Notes: generated by a model from the sequence alone, not told the origin. A stretch of 8,841 bases of DNA from Bacteroidales bacterium UBA1176 (GCA_002311645.1 DBYW01000016.1:1-8841); one strand, 5' to 3'. Shown: positions 1-6,826, counted from the stretch's first letter. Translations and numbers: made by a program.

Positions 1-28
1 GCCAACATGCGTTGGCACTCCTTTTTTT
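1..28 (+). terminator. Probable rho-independent terminator, left edge
   Basis: The window opens with a perfect 6-bp stem, gccaac (1-6) and gttggc (11-16), around a 4-base loop. Five bases later there is a run of seven T (22-28). On the plus strand this is the layout of an intrinsic terminator. The stem probably extends left beyond the window, because the bases after the 3' arm (ac, tc) could pair with missing upstream bases. It would end a plus-strand gene lying left of the window, convergent with the minus-strand genes here. The 5-base gap before the T run and the cut-off left side lower the confidence. Confidence 0.55.
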
Positions 29-198
29 ACCCGCAAGAACGCCAGTGTTGGAGAATCCTGATCTCATTGGCCCTGCATGCTGAACAGTGTAGGAGGGGGT
101 ACTGCAATCAATGGTCGGATAAAAACATATTATCAACATCGCCGCGTTCTTCGCGTATGGTATCGACAAGTGGAAAGCGTAGCACACAATAGGTGGCG

Positions 199-226
199 CA
201 TTCCCGTGAGTGTGTTGTTGGGAATG
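199..226. repeat. 7-bp inverted repeat (hairpin), gene-free region
   Basis: The arms cattccc (199-205) and gggaatg (220-226) are perfectly complementary around a 14-base loop, with one possible extra G-T pair outside. No T run follows on either strand, so it does not look like an intrinsic terminator. Its role is unknown. Confidence 0.4.
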
Positions 227-236
227 TTCAAGGCTG

Positions 237-339
237 TGGCTATGACAGTTGGACGTTGGAACTTTGAACTATGGCTATGACTATGAACTATAAGGTCTTT
301 GGTGGTTAGATATTGGTCATTAGATGTTGGACATTGGAT
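237..339. repeat. Degenerate 7-base-periodic repeat array
   Basis: Five contiguous heptamers occupy 305-339: gttagat, attggtc, attagat, gttggac, attggat. Three more lie at 248-268 (gttggac, gttggaa, ctttgaa), then 6-7-base units of the ctatgaa type to about 294. The 10-mer tggctatgac occurs at 237-246 and 272-281, exactly 35 bases apart (five heptads). The 13-mers at 248-260 and 326-338 differ at one base. The units do not code for anything recognisable. The array sits directly beside the dispersed repeat at 350-542. Slippage-type expansion followed by decay is the simplest explanation. Confidence 0.65.
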
Positions 340-349
340 TCTTCCTTGA

Positions 350-542
350 GCAGCCCCGTTAGGGGCAAGAGCTCGGTAGCCAGGGGTTAAAGCGTGAGGA
401 ACGAGCGCGACAACCCCTGGAATAGGGATGGTGTGCGGGAAAATCGCGGCGCGGGAGAACAAAGAGACGAGGTTGTGCGTTGCTCGCCGCGAAAAGGGAG
501 TAGCGTTCGACGAGCATGCGTGTGGGATTGAATTGCGGAAAT
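350..542. repeat. Dispersed structured repeat, copy 1
   Basis: This stretch of about 193 bases recurs at 6636-6826 in the same orientation. The first 71 bases are about 90% identical by eye, and the rest is more variable. It holds three perfect hairpins: gcccc (353-357) with ggggc (362-366); ccaggggtt (380-388) with aacccctgg (412-420), with a smaller gcgt/gcgc stem nested inside; and tcgcggcg (444-451) with cgccgcga (485-492). In both copies these stems are intact while much of the third loop differs. It ends about 10 bases beyond the stop of the thioredoxin-hydrolase gene, so it would lie in that gene's 3' untranslated region. There is no transposase and no clear terminal inverted repeat. 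Confidence 0.8.
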
Positions 543-551
543 TTACAGATG

Positions 552-1862
552 CTACCGCATCGTCCGCTTCAGATAGTCCTCCACAATCTCGATGGGACGG
601 TACGGGCAGACGGTGAAGTTATGGTCGTAATAATCCAGCAGATAGTACTCGCTGTTGCTCCACGTCTGGTGGAAGCGTTCGCCGCAGGTGTAGGGCACTA
701 AGTGGTCGCCGGTGCCGTGGATGATGCAGGCGCTGCCGTGGTAGTTGGCCGCCGTCTCGAAGATGGGCAGGTTCGACACTGTTTTCAGATAGCGGTAACC
801 GAGGGCGATGCCGTTGCTGAGCACCAAGCTGTCGGGCAGGTCAAGAGGATTGAAATCGATGCCGAACAGATTGCCGCGCACCACGTCGTCGCGCACCGAG
901 GAGGCCGGCGCTAACAGCACCAACGCCTTGATGTCGTCGGGATGCTTGCCCGCCACCATCGCCGCCACCACCGCGCCTTGTGAGTGGCCCACTAAGGCGA
1001 TATTGTCCACAAACCGCAGGTCCTGCGCATAGGCCAGCACCTGCTCCAAGTCTTCGATCTCGTTGGGGATGGTCATTTCGGAGAATCGGCCCTCACTCTC
1101 GCCGTGGCCGTTGAAGTCAAACTCCAGTGTGGCTATGCCTTGCCTATGTAATTGATCAGCCAGTTCGGTCAACAAAGGAAAGTTTTTGTCGGCATTAAGC
1201 CCATGGCACATAATCACAAGGTCACAACGTTCTTCAGGTTTTAAATCAGGTTGGTATAACCTCGCTGACAACTTACCTTTGCTTCCATCAATCGAATGGA
1301 GCATATAATCGTGGGTGGTGCCTAACTTGTCGTTATTGAATGATGTTGCTAATTCACACTCTATTTTGTACGACAGCACCGTGCTGACCAGTACTTTGCC
1401 GTCGGGGCCGATAAGGTAAATCGACGGGATCCAGCGCACGCCGTAGGCCTTGGCCACGTCGGACTGGTTCATCCGTTTCAGCTCGCTCACCTGCGGGTAG
1501 GGGACACCGGCCTGGGCGATGTAGTCGGTCCATTTCTGCTTGTCGGTGTCGAAGGAGATGCCAAGGAACTCCACACCCTTCTCGTGCCATCTGTTGTACA
1601 TCCGGATGATTTCCGGCAGGTCTTTGCGACAGTCGGGACACCAGGATGCCCAGAAGTCGATGACCACATATTTGCCTTTGGCGAAATCGCTGAATTGCAT
1701 GGTCTGACCGTCCGGTGTCTGGAGCTTGAAGTCAGGGGCGGGTGTGCCGGATTTCAGCAGTTCCGCCGCATATTTTGTGTCCAGGTCAGGCACTTGCGCC
1801 TGCAGGCAGGTGAGGGCGGCCATCAGTAAGCATAGAAACAGGGTCCGTGTTGTGCTTCTCAT
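552..1862 (-). CDS. Secreted TlpA-like thioredoxin / alpha-beta hydrolase fusion
   Basis: A 436-residue protein predicted to act outside the cytoplasm. Residues 1 to about 22 form a signal peptide ending in a Q-A-Q type cleavage region. Residues about 38-160 are a TlpA/ResA-like thioredoxin fold with the redox motif WCPDC (Cys75 and Cys78) and the expected cis-proline in WIPS (Pro146). After a linker, residues about 183-436 are a serine alpha/beta hydrolase: oxyanion-side HG (220-221), nucleophile elbow GHSQG (Ser294), acid in HGTGDHLVP (Asp386) and His414 in DHN. Both active sites look intact. Known: TlpA-like domains reduce or isomerise thiols, and such hydrolases are esterases or peptidases. 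The substrate is unknown. The ATG at 1862 is chosen because the signal peptide begins there and a good promoter lies just upstream. Codon and base use shift to AT-rich around residues 163-243, at the linker and the first part of the hydrolase domain. A frameshift-made fusion is unlikely because both domains read through in one clean frame. Confidence 0.88.
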   Translation of the reverse strand: MRSTTRTLFLCLLMAALTCLQAQVPDLDTKYAAELLKSGTPAPDFKLQTPDGQTMQFSDFAKGKYVVIDFWASWCPDCRKDLPEIIRMYNRWHEKGVEFLGISFDTDKQKWTDYIAQAGVPYPQVSELKRMNQSDVAKAYGVRWIPSIYLIGPDGKVLVSTVLSYKIECELATSFNNDKLGTTHDYMLHSIDGSKGKLSARLYQPDLKPEERCDLVIMCHGLNADKNFPLLTELADQLHRQGIATLEFDFNGHGESEGRFSEMTIPNEIEDLEQVLAYAQDLRFVDNIALVGHSQGAVVAAMVAGKHPDDIKALVLLAPASSVRDDVVRGNLFGIDFNPLDLPDSLVLSNGIALGYRYLKTVSNLPIFETAANYHGSACIIHGTGDHLVPYTCGERFHQTWSNSEYYLLDYYDHNFTVCPYRPIEIVEDYLKRTMR

Positions 1863-1882
1863 AGTCTATCGTTTTAAAAAAT

Positions 1883-1922
1883 GGGCTGCAAAGATACGAT
1901 TTGTACCTGTTGCAGCCCCAAA
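1883..1922 (-). promoter_or_regulatory. Bacteroidota-type promoter with overlapping dyad
   Basis: Read on the minus strand, TATCTTTG (1889-1896) matches the Bacteroidota -7 consensus TAnnTTTG exactly. A TTTG (1919-1922) lies 22 bases upstream, close to the usual -33 spacing. Transcription would start near 1882, giving a leader of about 20 bases before the ATG at 1862. The perfect 8-bp inverted repeat gggctgca (1883-1890) and tgcagccc (1911-1918) overlaps the -7 box and lies just inside the -33 box, so it could be an operator. This suggests the fusion gene can be transcribed apart from the genes upstream. Confidence 0.6.
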
Positions 1923-1965
1923 AAAATGTGTGGTATTTTTTACAGGCATTCTTTCTTCTTGTTTT

Positions 1966-3108
1966 TCATCGGATTCTCTTTCTTTTCAACACCTTGCTTT
2001 CCTCGCCGTCGACAACAGTTGTTATCCATACGGTGACTTCATCGGTGTGGGCGGACGATTTTGACATGACATGAAGTCTCTTGTCGTTTTTCGCGAACAG
2101 CTGCACCCAGTATCCGTCGCACATGCCGGCACCCATGTGGGTGTAGCTTTCGGTCAGGATGTTCCCGCGATGGCCGGGCGAGTTCATCCAGGCTGTCATG
2201 ATTTCTTGAGCACTGCTTTGGCCGTGCGCGATGTTCTCGCCGGCGTAGGTGTATCCTTTCTTTACGGACAAGATGATGGATGGTCCCGATTCTCCGTTGG
2301 GGCGCGTATGCGTCATCTTGTTGATTGCTTTCATCTCGGCGGCGCGGAGCATAGCCAACTCCATAAGGGTGGAGTCCAGGATGCAGGGTTTGAGCCCTTT
2401 GGCCGCCCGTTCCTTGTTGGTGATTTCCACTACCGTGATAGCCTCGCTGTAGTGGAAGAGGCCGGACATTTCGAATCCTTTTGGGGTCAGGTCGGTGTCT
2501 GATTTTATGCGGGAAAGTGTTGAGGTCTTTTCGCCCGGACTTGTGCCGATTCCGACCTCTGTAAACCACTGTCCGCCAGGGATGTCCCCATCCGTACCGT
2601 TGTCGGGCATCAGGTACAGGACCCAGTAGTAGAATCCTTGCGGGGAGAGGAAGGCTCCGCATCCGACGGAATGCAATGTGCTGGTTTCACTTCTTTTTTT
2701 CAGGGATTTGACAACGTCGCCGATGTTGGTGTAGGGCTTGTGCGACAGATGCAGGTATGTGAAATCGACTTTCAGCAGGGGGGTGTGTCGTTGCTCGTTG
2801 ATCAGATTGAGGTTCTTTTCCCCGTTGGGCCGTTTTTCATAATTGTCGGAGTATTTGTCGAGTTGCTCAACTTCCGTGCGGAAGGCGAGTTCGGCGGCGC
2901 GGAGCATGGCGGCTTCGGTGAGGGCGGCATCCATCTTCAATGGTGAGATCCCTTTCCCTTGCCGTAATCGGTTGATGTTGCTCACCACCTGGCGGGCCTT
3001 GTCATAGTCGTATGCGCCGCGGATAGTGCGCGGGGCTTGTGCGGAGGAGGAAATGATGGCCATAAGACAGAGCCATAGTGCAAGGAAAGCGGGGATTCTT
3101 CGAGACAT
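1966..3108 (-). CDS. Exported tandem CAP (SCP/PR-1-like) domain protein
   Basis: A 380-residue protein with an N-terminal signal peptide (hydrophobic to about residue 20, probable cleavage near SSAQA at 21-25). It holds two CAP-superfamily domains. The C-terminal one (about 222-340) is canonical: HTRPNGE with His267, GENIAHG with Glu291, the SPGHRGNIL signature with His313, and His324 before the GAGM turn. The N-terminal one (about 36-168) aligns with it, sharing MLRAAE and RPNGE, but the first His is replaced (Glu91) and the GEN and SPGHR segments are missing, so it looks catalytically or ligand-binding degenerate. CAP proteins bind lipids or act at cell surfaces in other systems; no role is assigned here. 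A charged tail of about 35 residues follows. I see no type IX C-terminal sorting domain. It starts 48 bases after the upstream lipoprotein hydrolase and probably shares its transcript. Confidence 0.88.
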   Translation of the reverse strand: MSRRIPAFLALWLCLMAIISSSAQAPRTIRGAYDYDKARQVVSNINRLRQGKGISPLKMDAALTEAAMLRAAELAFRTEVEQLDKYSDNYEKRPNGEKNLNLINEQRHTPLLKVDFTYLHLSHKPYTNIGDVVKSLKKRSETSTLHSVGCGAFLSPQGFYYWVLYLMPDNGTDGDIPGGQWFTEVGIGTSPGEKTSTLSRIKSDTDLTPKGFEMSGLFHYSEAITVVEITNKERAAKGLKPCILDSTLMELAMLRAAEMKAINKMTHTRPNGESGPSIILSVKKGYTYAGENIAHGQSSAQEIMTAWMNSPGHRGNILTESYTHMGAGMCDGYWVQLFAKNDKRLHVMSKSSAHTDEVTVWITTVVDGEESKVLKRKRIR

Positions 3109-3156
3109 GAATGTGGCATTTGTTTTGTGTCAGGAACAACGAGAAAGACGAGGTTT

Positions 3157-4836
3157 TCATTTGTGCAGGGTGCATTGGAAAGGTACCCCGTTTTGGCATT
3201 CGCCGGCAGCGGTCAGGATGCGCTTCGGGGCATCGGAACGCCATAATACAGTGACGGTGTTGCCCTCTTGTCCTACAATAAACCCGCCTTCAATTTGCCA
3301 GTTGCACCAGGCAACATCTTTTGCAGGAAGACGATAGATGCGTGGGTCTTTCTTGTCTTGTTCGATGGATTTCCCCTTGCATAGGATTTTATAGAAGAAA
3401 CTCTGGAGCTTGTTCTGGATGAAAAAATAGGTGGCGTTGGGTTTGCCGCTATGATCTTCGTAGGGTGCGTGCTTGGCATCGGCAATAGGGTAGAAACGAT
3501 TGAGGACATTCAGTGAGTCAAGGCGCTCGTGGATGGACTTGGAGCCGTACATCTTGTCGTACAGGCGCTCCCCGATTTTGCTTTTCAGCTCGGAGAAGGG
3601 GAACCCTTGGTCGTAGGGCACGAGGTTGTCGTCGGTGCCGTGGAATGATATGACGGGGATGTTATGACCGTTGAGTTCGTCGAGATCGTATACGGCTCCC
3701 CACATGTTGGCGATGGCCTTGATTTTGGGCTTGCGCCTGTAGCTGTTTCCCGATGCTTCGAATCCGCCGTTTTTTTCTTTCAAGTCCAATGCTTCCACAA
3801 AGTCCGGGTGGTGGCGGTCGGTCATGTAGACGGACCCGAGGGCGGTGATGGATCCGGCACTCGTGCCGCCGATAAAGAAATTGTTGGTGTCGATGCCGTA
3901 TTCTTCGGCATGGGCGAGCAGGAAACGCAGGGCGGCGTTGGCGTCCTGGATGGCCTCGTACCCGCATTCCTGTATGGAAGCCTTCGAGAGCTTGAACCCC
4001 AAGCGGTAATTGACAGATGCCGTGATGTAGCCGATGCTTGCGAAATGTTCGCACCATGTGGTGGAGGTCGGCGCTGCCTTGTCGCCGACAAGGAATGCCC
4101 CGCCATGGAATAGCACAATTATCGGCCTCTGTTTGACAGCCGTGTCGTTGGGCAAGAAGAGGTCAAGGGTCAGATTCTGCTCCTTCTTTTTAGCCGAAGC
4201 CGTTTTAAGGATGCTTTGCACCACCGTCTTGCCCATCTTCTCGTGCTGGATGGGCTTGGATGTCCAATACCCTTTGGCCTTGCCGTAAACAACATCTGCT
4301 TTTTTTGTGAATGTCAGCAAATTGGACGGGCAATCGGGCGCATAGCGCTTGCTCTCGGAAACGATGAAGTCGGGCTCGTGATATTTTTCAAAGGTGAGGT
4401 GCACTTTCTCACTGCCCAAACTGGCGGGCTTGTACCATCCCACCACATGGTCGGCGTCCATCGTGATCTCAAACTCTATGGGGATGTCATTGTCTGAAGT
4501 GCAGAAAAGATATTGGCCGTTCTTGTGCTCCACCTCGAACTTGTGTGCTGTGAGCTTGTTCGACCCTTTGACTACAGGGTAGTAGCGTCCTGAGAGCCGG
4601 TTGTGCTCGGTATGTTCAATGATGATGTAATAACTGTTGTTCCCAACTTCGCCAAAGTAGAAATCCTTGGCGTTGATGGCGGACAGGTCGAAATCTTTGT
4701 CAGCCTTGAAAACAGACGCGTCCTTGCTGAGCTCGACTTGCTGGCCACGCTTCTCGGCCTTGGTCGCCTCTTTTTTGCGACACGAGGCCACCAAGCATGC
4801 CAAAGCTAACAGATAGACGAGCGTTTTTGTTCTCAT
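3157..4836 (-). CDS. Lipoprotein alpha/beta hydrolase (carboxylesterase-like)
   Basis: A 559-residue protein. The N-terminus is a lipoprotein signal with lipobox LVASC (Cys19), so it should be membrane-anchored outside the cytoplasm. Residues about 45-155 form a beta-rich domain with a 'GxYYP...' pattern like the small lipocalin-like barrels often seen in Bacteroidota lipoproteins. Residues about 205-485 are a carboxylesterase-type hydrolase: HGGAF (244-248) as oxyanion hole, GTSAG (324-328) with nucleophile Ser326, Asp403 in HGTDDNLVP, and His456 in KHAPY. The last 60 residues or so (about 500-559, W510, Q514, GG 517-518, VTVLW 528-532) resemble a PKD-like beta-sandwich, with three cysteines (511, 547, 555). 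The substrate is unknown; carbohydrate or lipid esters are plausible. The gene starts 23 bases after porX stops, so co-transcription is likely. Confidence 0.88.
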   Translation of the reverse strand: MRTKTLVYLLALACLVASCRKKEATKAEKRGQQVELSKDASVFKADKDFDLSAINAKDFYFGEVGNNSYYIIIEHTEHNRLSGRYYPVVKGSNKLTAHKFEVEHKNGQYLFCTSDNDIPIEFEITMDADHVVGWYKPASLGSEKVHLTFEKYHEPDFIVSESKRYAPDCPSNLLTFTKKADVVYGKAKGYWTSKPIQHEKMGKTVVQSILKTASAKKKEQNLTLDLFLPNDTAVKQRPIIVLFHGGAFLVGDKAAPTSTTWCEHFASIGYITASVNYRLGFKLSKASIQECGYEAIQDANAALRFLLAHAEEYGIDTNNFFIGGTSAGSITALGSVYMTDRHHPDFVEALDLKEKNGGFEASGNSYRRKPKIKAIANMWGAVYDLDELNGHNIPVISFHGTDDNLVPYDQGFPFSELKSKIGERLYDKMYGSKSIHERLDSLNVLNRFYPIADAKHAPYEDHSGKPNATYFFIQNKLQSFFYKILCKGKSIEQDKKDPRIYRLPAKDVAWCNWQIEGGFIVGQEGNTVTVLWRSDAPKRILTAAGECQNGVPFQCTLHK

Positions 4837-4859
4837 GACCGGACATTTTGACAGGGCTT

Positions 4860-6416
4860 CTATTTGGGCAGTAGTTTGACAAAAGGAATCATCATTTCTT
4901 CCATAGAAATACCGCCATGCTGGAAGGTGTTCTTATAGAGGTTGACGTACTGGTTGAAATTGTTCTGGTAGGCGAAGAAGTCGTTGCGCGTGGCGAAGAT
5001 GAAACGTTGGGTCATGCTCTCCTTGGGCAGGAAGGCCTCGTCGGGGTTCTTGATCTCGAAAACTTCGCGGGCAGGGTAGTCCATGCTGCTGCGCCCCACC
5101 TTATACCGCAGGTTGGTGTTCAGGTCGCGTTCGCCGATCATCTTGAGGGGGCGGTTGACTTTGATGGTGCCGTGGTCAGTGGTGAGGAAGACGGGCACTC
5201 TCTTTTCGGAGAGGTACTTGAGCATGTCGAAGAGGATGGAGTTCTCGAACCAGGAGGCGGTGACGCTGCGGTAGGATTTCTCGTCGTCGGCGAGCTCGCG
5301 AACCACATTCACGTCTGTGCCCGCATGGGAAAGCATGTCTACAAAGTTGAAGACAATGACGTTCAACGGGTTGCGCATCAACTGGTGGAAATTCTCAAAG
5401 ACTTTCTTGCCAAAGTCGGCGTTCAGGATCTTGGCGTAGGAGTATTTTATATTCTTGCCAAAACGTTTGAGATATTCGCCAAGCAGTTGCTCCTCAAATT
5501 GGTTCTTGCCGCCTTGGTCGCCCTCGTTGAGCCATAATTGCGGGTATTTTTTTGCAATGACGGAGGGCATCAGACCAGAGAACAAGGCATTGCGCGCATA
5601 GTGCGTGGCCGTGGGCAGAATGCTGAAACAGATGGTCTCGTCGTCTGCATAATAGTAGTCGTGCAGAATGGGGTAGATGCTGCGCCATTGGTCGTAACGA
5701 AGGTTGTCGATGACGAACAGGAAGGCGGTCTTGTCCTCTTCCAAGTATGGGAACATCTTGTCTTTCAGTATAGTATGCGACTGCATGGGCTTCTCGCTGC
5801 CTCGTCCGTTGACCCAGTTTAGATAATGGGCCTGCACAAACTTGGAAAACTGGATGTTTGCCTCCTCCTTTTGCGCCGCCAACATCTCCGCAACACTTTC
5901 GTCTTCGATTTTCTCTATTTGCAGTTCCCAGTTGACAAGTTCCTTGTACAAGTCAGACCACTCTTGGATAGAAAGATGGTCGGAGATGCGCATCGACAAT
6001 TCGCGGAAGGCTTGTTGGTAATCGACAGTCACTTTGGTGGTTACCAAGTTCTTTTTGTCAATGTTCTTCTTGAGACACAACAGGATCTGGTTGGGGTTGA
6101 CGGGCTTGATAAGGTAGTCAGCGATATTGGAACCGATGGCGTCTTCCATGATGTGTTCCTCCTCGCTCTTGGTGATCATGACGATGGGGATGTGCGGGTG
6201 CGATTTCTTGATGCGCTGGAGCGTCTCCAGGCCGCTGAGTCCCGGCATGTTCTCGTCGAGGAAAATGATATTGATGAATTCTTTTTCCAAAATATCGATG
6301 GCTTCACGGCCGCTTAACGCGGGAATGACATCGTAGCCCTTGGCTTTGAGGAAAAGAATATGGGGTTTTAACAGGTCGATTTCGTCATCGGCCCAAAGGA
6401 TTTTTGTATTCATCAT
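4860..6416 (-). CDS. porX: PorX, response regulator with PglZ domain (type IX secretion)
   Basis: A 518-residue cytoplasmic two-component response regulator. Residues about 5-120 are a receiver domain: WADDE acidic pocket (8-12), phospho-acceptor Asp54 in FLDENMPG, Thr82 and Lys104. A helical linker (about 125-215) leads to a PglZ/alkaline-phosphatase-like domain with metal-site motifs: Asp237 in FVIDN, Thr269/Thr271 in the PTATH segment (likely nucleophile), Asp360 and His364, Asp414-His415 in TTDHG, and His500 in QHGG. Known: PorX with the sensor kinase PorY controls type IX secretion genes, and its PglZ domain is a zinc-dependent phosphodiesterase. From memory, Asp54 and Thr271 match the positions in characterised PorX proteins. 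I chose the ATG at 6416 (another ATG follows at 6413); the frame runs on to 6437, but only via a TTG codon. porY and the secretion machinery are not in the window. It heads the cluster with the lipoprotein hydrolase and CAP gene. Confidence 0.95.
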   Translation of the reverse strand: MMNTKILWADDEIDLLKPHILFLKAKGYDVIPALSGREAIDILEKEFINIIFLDENMPGLSGLETLQRIKKSHPHIPIVMITKSEEEHIMEDAIGSNIADYLIKPVNPNQILLCLKKNIDKKNLVTTKVTVDYQQAFRELSMRISDHLSIQEWSDLYKELVNWELQIEKIEDESVAEMLAAQKEEANIQFSKFVQAHYLNWVNGRGSEKPMQSHTILKDKMFPYLEEDKTAFLFVIDNLRYDQWRSIYPILHDYYYADDETICFSILPTATHYARNALFSGLMPSVIAKKYPQLWLNEGDQGGKNQFEEQLLGEYLKRFGKNIKYSYAKILNADFGKKVFENFHQLMRNPLNVIVFNFVDMLSHAGTDVNVVRELADDEKSYRSVTASWFENSILFDMLKYLSEKRVPVFLTTDHGTIKVNRPLKMIGERDLNTNLRYKVGRSSMDYPAREVFEIKNPDEAFLPKESMTQRFIFATRNDFFAYQNNFNQYVNLYKNTFQHGGISMEEMMIPFVKLLPK

Positions 6417-6434
6417 TTGTCTATATTGGTTATA

Positions 6435-6443
6435 CAAATGTTA
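6435..6443 (-). promoter_or_regulatory. Weak candidate -7 element upstream of porX
   Basis: On the minus strand TAACATTTG lies about 20 bases before the porX ATG at 6416. It resembles the Bacteroidota -7 box TAnnTTTG but has one extra base in the spacer, and no good -33 TTG is visible at the right distance. It is listed because porX needs a promoter in this gap. Confidence 0.25.
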
Positions 6444-6635
6444 AACGAAAGGGATGGGCTTTTATTATGTCAGGGGTGCGAAAGATTTTGGTTGGTGGTT
6501 ATATACGTGATGGCACAATGTCTGCATAACAAGGTCGTGACATAAGGCTTTTTCCCAACGACCCCCGTTACAGATAGGGTATCCCTCCGGGGTACATTCA
6601 GATAGAGACAATAGAAAATAATGGGTTTTTCTTAA

Positions 6636-6826
6636 GCAGCCCCGTCAGGGGCAAGAGCTTGGTAGCCAGGGGTTAAAGCGCGAGAAACGAGCGTTGCAAC
6701 CCCTGGGATGGATGGTGCGCGGGAAAAAATCGCGGCGCGGGAGAGCGTTGAGACGAGAAAGCACGAAGTTCGCCGCGAAACGGATGTGGAGTCCGACGAG
6801 CATGCGTGAGGGATTGCAGCGGAAAT
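6636..6826. repeat. Dispersed structured repeat, copy 2
   Basis: Second copy of the element at 350-542, same orientation. The hairpins are all kept: gcccc (6639-6643)/ggggc (6648-6652); ccaggggtt (6666-6674)/aacccctgg (6698-6706); tcgcggcg (6730-6737)/cgccgcga (6771-6778). The nested stem is gcgc/gcgt here against gcgt/gcgc in copy 1, so the two changed bases still pair as G-C or G-T. The loop of the third hairpin differs most. The conserved 3' part includes gacgagcatgcgtg and gcggaaat. It lies about 200 bases beyond the DUF4296 stop and 220 bases upstream of the porX start. Confidence 0.8.

Larger units (their letters stand above)
1..551. other. Gene-free left region with repeats
   Basis: No convincing gene is present. 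The short open frames on both strands have no recognisable product, and the longest minus-strand one is largely built from the dispersed repeat at 350-542. Visible contents are the edge terminator (1-28), a hairpin with arms cattccc (199-205) and gggaatg (220-226), a degenerate 7-base-periodic array (237-339), and the dispersed repeat, which ends about 10 bases past the stop of the thioredoxin-hydrolase gene. I see no tRNA-like cloverleaf and nothing identifiable at about 30-195. Confidence 0.6.

Noticed and set aside
133..462. Minus-strand open frame whose product shares 'ALTPGY.ALAP.GAA' with the frame at 6632-6958
   Set aside because: The shared peptide comes from the dispersed repeat. Conservation follows hairpin stems, the frame has no start context or known product, and the similarity does not extend beyond the repeat.
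1..551. tRNA, rRNA or CRISPR in the gene-free stretches
   Set aside because: No cloverleaf with a T-loop, no rRNA motifs, and no regular repeat-spacer pattern were seen; the 7-base array has no spacers.
2039..2662. 207-codon minus-strand frame overlapping the CAP gene in another frame
   Set aside because: The composition is Arg/His/Pro-rich, typical of an out-of-frame reading, and the CAP frame carries the family motifs.
4917..5537. Long plus-strand open frame (206 codons) antisense to porX
   Set aside because: It is a shadow of the GC-rich porX coding frame; porX has full domain motifs and this frame resembles nothing.
6417..6437. Extension of PorX to a TTG start at 6437
   Set aside because: The seven added residues precede the conserved start region, the codon is TTG, and it overlaps the candidate -7 element; ATG at 6416 fits PorX numbering.
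6636..6826. Insertion sequence or MITE
   Set aside because: No transposase, no clear terminal inverted repeats and no convincing target-site duplication around either copy; a mobile origin stays possible but unsupported.
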